Shown here: positions 61,354 to 64,000 of the stretch, in pieces
How the letters are laid out: the number at the start of each line of letters is the position of its first letter
Numbering within the stretch: position 1 is the stretch's first letter
Source: Bacillus sp. Marseille-Q3570
GTDB lineage: Bacteria > Bacillota > Bacilli > Bacillales > Fictibacillaceae
NCBI RefSeq assembly: GCF_946151055.1
Contig: NZ_CAMGYZ010000010.1
Location: 62,001-126,000, forward strand
Direction: 5' to 3'
DNA: 64,000 nt
Position numbers and translations under genes: made by a program
Notes under the pieces: generated by a model
The model's input: the letters and a program-made list of their open reading frames with translations, nothing else
Told to the model about the DNA's origin: nothing
Databases searched by the model: none

Positions 61354-61386
61354 AAGGTCTTATCCATTACGGGTAAGGCCTTTTAC
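61354..61386 (+). terminator. Rho-independent terminator of the protease gene
   Basis: AAGGTCTTAT pairs with GTAAGGCCTT around a short loop, then TTTACTTG. Confidence 0.7.
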
Positions 61387-61623
61387 TTGTTTCTTCTTTC
61401 CTCAGGCGATCCTCAAAGCTCCTTATTTATTGCTCGATGCAGGGACTTGCCTGGATCGTTTTCCTGCAGGAATATCATAAAATTCCCTTTAGGAATCTCT
61501 ATCAATGTAAAAAATCCATTGATGTCTATGAAAATTTTCTATGAATCTAGTCTATTGACCGTTACGGAATCTTACAATCTCAATATACTAGTATTACTCC
61601 TAGTAAAAAGGAGGCTAAAATTA

Positions 61624-61884
61624 ATGAGTCTTGAAAATCGTGAAAAAGAAATAAGAGCAGCAATCGATGCTGCTGTTGACGCAGCAATGGCAGCTTTGAA
61701 AGAAGGTGGGCCATCTGCTGCAGCAGTAGCGATTCGAGAAAAAGACTTAGCAGCTGCTTTGTCTGTTGCAATTGGAGATGACCCAACGGCAACAGCGATA
61801 GCGACTGCCATCAACAACGTTTTCGAAGAATATCGATTACCGATCCGAACACTTACACCACCTCCCCCTATTGTATTTCCATAG
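61624..61884 (+). CDS. Small Ala-rich hypothetical protein (86 aa)
   Basis: 86 residues from ATG 61624 with a strong AAAAGGAGG nine bases upstream. The helix-forming, Ala-rich body (AAIDAAVDAAMAALKEGGPS, LAAALSVAIGD, ATAIATAINNVFEEY) ends in a Pro-rich tail (TPPPPIVFP). No Cys, no signal peptide. Unrecognised. The upstream 240 bases are non-coding; CTAGTATTACTCCTAGT-like inverted repeats precede the binding site. Confidence 0.7.
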   Translation: MSLENREKEIRAAIDAAVDAAMAALKEGGPSAAAVAIREKDLAAALSVAIGDDPTATAIATAINNVFEEYRLPIRTLTPPPPIVFP

Positions 61885-62092
61885 CCTGAGATTGACCTCG
61901 TGAAAGTTTTCGTTGAATCTGCGTTTCGTTTCCTCTAGTAATCGAGTTCTATTTTCAAGAAAAGAAAGGCTGGTTTTGCACCTCATCCGTTATGTAATTG
62001 AATCAATAGAATTTTTTTACTAGAGTCGGACAAGCGCTGTTTTTCCTATTAAAGGCAGTGATCATAGTGTCGGTCAAGGAAGTAATCGATGT

Positions 62093-62191
62093 ATGAAGAT
62101 TTGCGGCTGCAATTACAGTCGTAAACAGGTGTGCAAGGTGGATGGATACGCGGACTTCACCTTGTACACTCTAACACTTTCTATTTTTTAA
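62093..62191 (+). CDS. Possible short peptide (32 aa), overlapping a hairpin
   Basis: ATG 62093 with AAGGA twelve bases upstream; product begins MKICGCNYSRKQVCK. The frame spans a strong hairpin (GTGCAAGGTG 62131-62140 with CACCTTGTAC 62158-62167). It ends just before the binding site of the 68-aa gene. Either a leader peptide/attenuator or a chance frame; I rate it weak. Confidence 0.3.
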   Translation: MKICGCNYSRKQVCKVDGYADFTLYTLTLSIF

Positions 62192-62203
62192 GGAGGTGAA
62201 AAT

Positions 62204-62410
62204 ATGGGATTCTTTAAAAATAACAACAATAACAACGCTGTCATGGGTGCACAAAATGGTAACAATAATGAAGAAGAACAAAAGCGTTCAGTAGCATTCG
62301 CTAAAGCTAAGCGTGATAAAGCGATTGCTTTTGCAGCAACTGGAGTCGATATCGAGCGTCTGCTTGAAGCGATCGGTGGCGCAGAAGATGACGGCAATGG
62401 AAATTGCTGA
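62204..62410 (+). CDS. Small Asn-rich hypothetical protein (68 aa)
   Basis: 68 residues from ATG 62204, seven bases after AAGGAGGTG, a near-ideal binding site. Starts GFFKNNNNNNAVMGAQ with Asn-rich linkers, then a helical KRSVAFAKAKRDKAIAFAAT region, ending in GGAEDDGNGNC with a single Cys at the last position. No signal peptide. Not recognised; small Asn-rich proteins of this sort can be spore-coat or envelope-associated, which I cannot show. Followed by a terminator. Confidence 0.72.
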   Translation: MGFFKNNNNNNAVMGAQNGNNNEEEQKRSVAFAKAKRDKAIAFAATGVDIERLLEAIGGAEDDGNGNC

Positions 62411-62427
62411 TCATAGCAATAAATAAG

Positions 62428-62460
62428 AGTACCGGCACTCACCCTGCTGGTACTTTTTAT
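62428..62460 (+). terminator. Rho-independent terminator
   Basis: The stem AGTACCGGCA/TGCTGGTACT is followed by TTTTTATT. Confidence 0.85.
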
Positions 62461-62461
62461 T

Positions 62462-62725
62462 ATATTTAGAAGAATATCGGTGCCAAAGAACATCGGTGCC
62501 AGGCACCCCTTCAGAAGCCTTGGCGAAGAAGGGGTTCACATCGGTGCCAGGCACCATTTCAGAAGCGTTGGCGGAGAAGGGGTTCACATCGGTGCCAGGC
62601 ACCATTTCAAAATCGTTGTGGGAGAAGGGGTTTGCAACTGTGCCAGGCACCATCCCGGCACCATCCCAGAAGCGTTGTGGGAGAAGGGGTTTGCATCGGT
62701 GCGAGGCACCACAGCGGCACCGCAC
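62462..62725. repeat. 48-bp tandem repeat array with GGTGCCAGGCACC cores (array 2)
   Basis: About five units of 48 bp: ATCGGTGCCAGGCACC, then CTTTCAGAAGCGTTGG-type, then CGGAGAAGGGGTTCAC. One unit is interrupted by a short duplicated CATCCCGGCACC. The same period and core as array 1 (12628-12790), and also straight after a terminator. Both strands are open in several frames because 48 is divisible by three. The cores are near-palindromic. Confidence 0.82.
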
Positions 62726-62853
62726 CTGATTATTTGGGTCGTTTTTCGTGGTTTTCTTTGAAAATAATGTAAATGTTTTTGAGATTGTAGAGGAAAATTA
62801 TTCAGTGTGTCGTATTAGTAGTATGGATGTCCTGATTTTCGATGGAGGTAAAA

Positions 62854-64000
62854 ATGCTTGCTGAAAAGCTATTACTGCATGTTTTAATTTTCCTTGCTCC
62901 TGTCCTTATATATGGTGTTCTGTTCCAAAAACGTCGCATCGATCAATCTCCCTACTATTATGGACTGTTACATAGTGTTGCGGCGCTTCTTTGTTTAGTT
63001 TTCGCACATTACGACTATGGGCTTTATTGGGATTTTCGTTATGTTCCGCTCGTCTTGGCATGCTTATATGGCGGGCCGGTTTCAGGTGGAATCGTTTTGG
63101 GTTCTATCTTACTTACAAGAACATTTCTCGGTGGAGATGCCCTGTTGTTCGGTTACATAAGCATTTTGACTGCAGCGCTCCTTCCATTCCTTTTCACAAA
63201 AAAATTCATGAATTATAAACCGAAGAAACGGGTCAGGATGGCGATCCTCATCGGTACGTGGCCAGCTTTCGTCATGCTTGGCATCCTATTGACATTCATG
63301 AGTGTCCAAGGGTTTTCTAGCAACAAAGAAATTCTTATAAACATTTTCCTGTTCGGAACCATCCAGATCATTGGAATCGGTTTTGCTGCTATGTTGAACG
63401 AAATGGTCATCGAACGCCATATCATGAAACAGGAAATCCAACGTTCAGAAAAATTGAATACGCTCGGGGAACTTGCGGCATCGATCGCTCACGAGGTCCG
63501 AAATCCGCTCACAGTTGTCAAAGGCTTTCTCCAAATGATGAAAGCCGAAAAGAAAGGCGACGGCTATGAGTATATACCACTTGTTCTGAGTGAGTTGGGG
63601 CGAGCCGAGGCGATCATCAATGATTACTTGAATTTTGCAAAACCTGAATTCAAGAAAATCGAAACGTTCCGCTTATCTGATGTCATATATGAAGTGATGT
63701 TTTTGATGGAGGGTCTTGCGGTGGAACATGGTGTCGAGCTCATAAATGAATTCGACTCCAATTGCCTTATAAAAACAGATCGTAACCAGCTTAAGCAGGC
63801 ACTTGTGAACTTTGTCAAAAATGCGATCGAAGCGACAGGCGAAGGGGATACGGTTACCATCGGAGTCAAACCCTCTGGAAACTTTGTAATTGTAAAAGTG
63901 ACTGACACTGGAAAAGGAATGGATAAAGAGCAGCTGGATCGGATCGGAACCTTATTTTATACGACAAAAGATAAAGGAACGGGTCTCGGAACGACTGTTT
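62854..64000 (+). CDS. KinB-like sporulation sensor histidine kinase, 3' end missing
   Basis: About 382 residues are seen; the frame runs past the window end. ATG 62854 with TGGAGG seven bases upstream. About six N-terminal membrane helices (1-180, 5TM-5TMR_LYT-like) without an extracellular domain, then HisKA with IAHEVRNPLTVVKGFLQMM and HATPase with VNFVKNAIEATGEG and DTGKGMDKEQLDRI, GTGLG. Layout and motifs match KinB, which feeds phosphate into Spo0F at the start of sporulation. Kinases of this group are typical of spore-forming Bacillaceae. Confidence 0.87.
   Translation, partial: MLAEKLLLHVLIFLAPVLIYGVLFQKRRIDQSPYYYGLLHSVAALLCLVFAHYDYGLYWDFRYVPLVLACLYGGPVSGGIVLGSILLTRTFLGGDALLFGYISILTAALLPFLFTKKFMNYKPKKRVRMAILIGTWPAFVMLGILLTFMSVQGFSSNKEILINIFLFGTIQIIGIGFAAMLNEMVIERHIMKQEIQRSEKLNTLGELAASIAHEVRNPLTVVKGFLQMMKAEKKGDGYEYIPLVLSELGRAEAIINDYLNFAKPEFKKIETFRLSDVIYEVMFLMEGLAVEHGVELINEFDSNCLIKTDRNQLKQALVNFVKNAIEATGEGDTVTIGVKPSGNFVIVKVTDTGKGMDKEQLDRIGTLFYTTKDKGTGLGTTV

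Noticed and set aside
61387-61623. N-terminal extension of the 86-aa protein (in-frame from 61387)
   Set aside because: The extra sequence lacks a binding site and coding character, whereas ATG 61624 has an ideal site.
62462-62725. CRISPR array
   Set aside because: The units follow each other directly without unique spacers, the units vary, and no cas genes are nearby.
62411-62761. Open frames through the second 48-bp array
   Set aside because: Same reason as array 1; frames on both strands share the repeat and no start is preceded by a binding site.

Overview
The window is chromosomal DNA of a low-to-moderate G+C, endospore-forming-type Bacillaceae (Bacillus/Alkalihalobacillus-like; I cannot name a species). 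The evidence is AGGAGG-type ribosome binding sites with ATG/GTG/TTG starts, Fur boxes, a purine riboswitch on adenine deaminase, YkoGH-type and KinB-like kinases, a SwrC-type RND pump, a 3D-domain exoprotein, a thermitase-like subtilase and Bacillus-type intergenic repeats. There are no rRNA or tRNA genes, complete insertion sequences, prophage or CRISPR.

Layout. 0-3.1 kb: the end of a TRAP permease, a 2-keto-4-pentenoate hydratase-like enzyme, and a group of small membrane proteins around a P-loop kinase. 3.1-8.2 kb: a Fur-box-controlled ferric-hydroxamate ABC importer (ATPase, FhuD-like lipoprotein, two permeases), divergent from a ferredoxin-NADP reductase gene broken by a one-base G-run frameshift. 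8.2-13.6 kb: dispersed repeats, a two-component system with PepSY proteins, a peptidoglycan-binding 3D-domain exoprotein, and a 48-bp repeat array. 13.7-22.8 kb: a LacI-controlled glycan operon behind three identical 14-bp operators. It encodes an arabinose-5-phosphate-isomerase-like SIS protein, a ribokinase-like kinase, an ABC oligosaccharide importer without its own ATPase, a cytoplasmic GH172 (DUF2961) enzyme and a secreted DUF4185-like protein (also frameshifted). I read this as a candidate D-arabinan utilisation locus. 22.9-24.9 kb: adenine deaminase under a guanine-class riboswitch.

25.1-28.6 kb: larE, a UreH/NicO-like nickel transporter, larB and larC, i.e. synthesis of the nickel-pincer nucleotide cofactor. 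28.7-47.9 kb: a large sugar-acid region. It has a TRAP transporter with two binding proteins, a 2-hydroxyacid dehydrogenase, a LarA-family protein that keeps the pincer/nickel residues, an enlarged IlvD/Edd dehydratase, an unknown protein, an IclR regulator with three matching palindromes, a 2-keto-3-deoxy-acid dehydratase-like FAH protein, split altronate dehydratase, a 2,5-dioxovalerate-type aldehyde dehydrogenase, a second FAH protein, a DapA-family lyase, a galactonate-dehydratase-like enolase, KDG kinase and KDPG aldolase. Two routes are visible: double dehydration and oxidation to 2-oxoglutarate, and phosphorylation and aldol cleavage to pyruvate plus glyceraldehyde-3-phosphate. The LarA protein probably epimerises a hydroxy-acid so that it can enter them.

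48.1-51.2 kb: SwrC-like RND pump. 51.3-52.0 kb: a repeat-rich intergenic stretch. 52.0-58.9 kb: a second LacI regulon (aldehyde dehydrogenase, unknown protein, 32-aa symporter accessory peptide, Na+/solute symporter, iron alcohol dehydrogenase, tartrate/D-malate dehydrogenase) with two identical operators. 59.1-64 kb: DUF1287 protein, secreted subtilase, two small unknown proteins, a second 48-bp repeat array, and the start of a KinB-like sporulation kinase cut by the window end.
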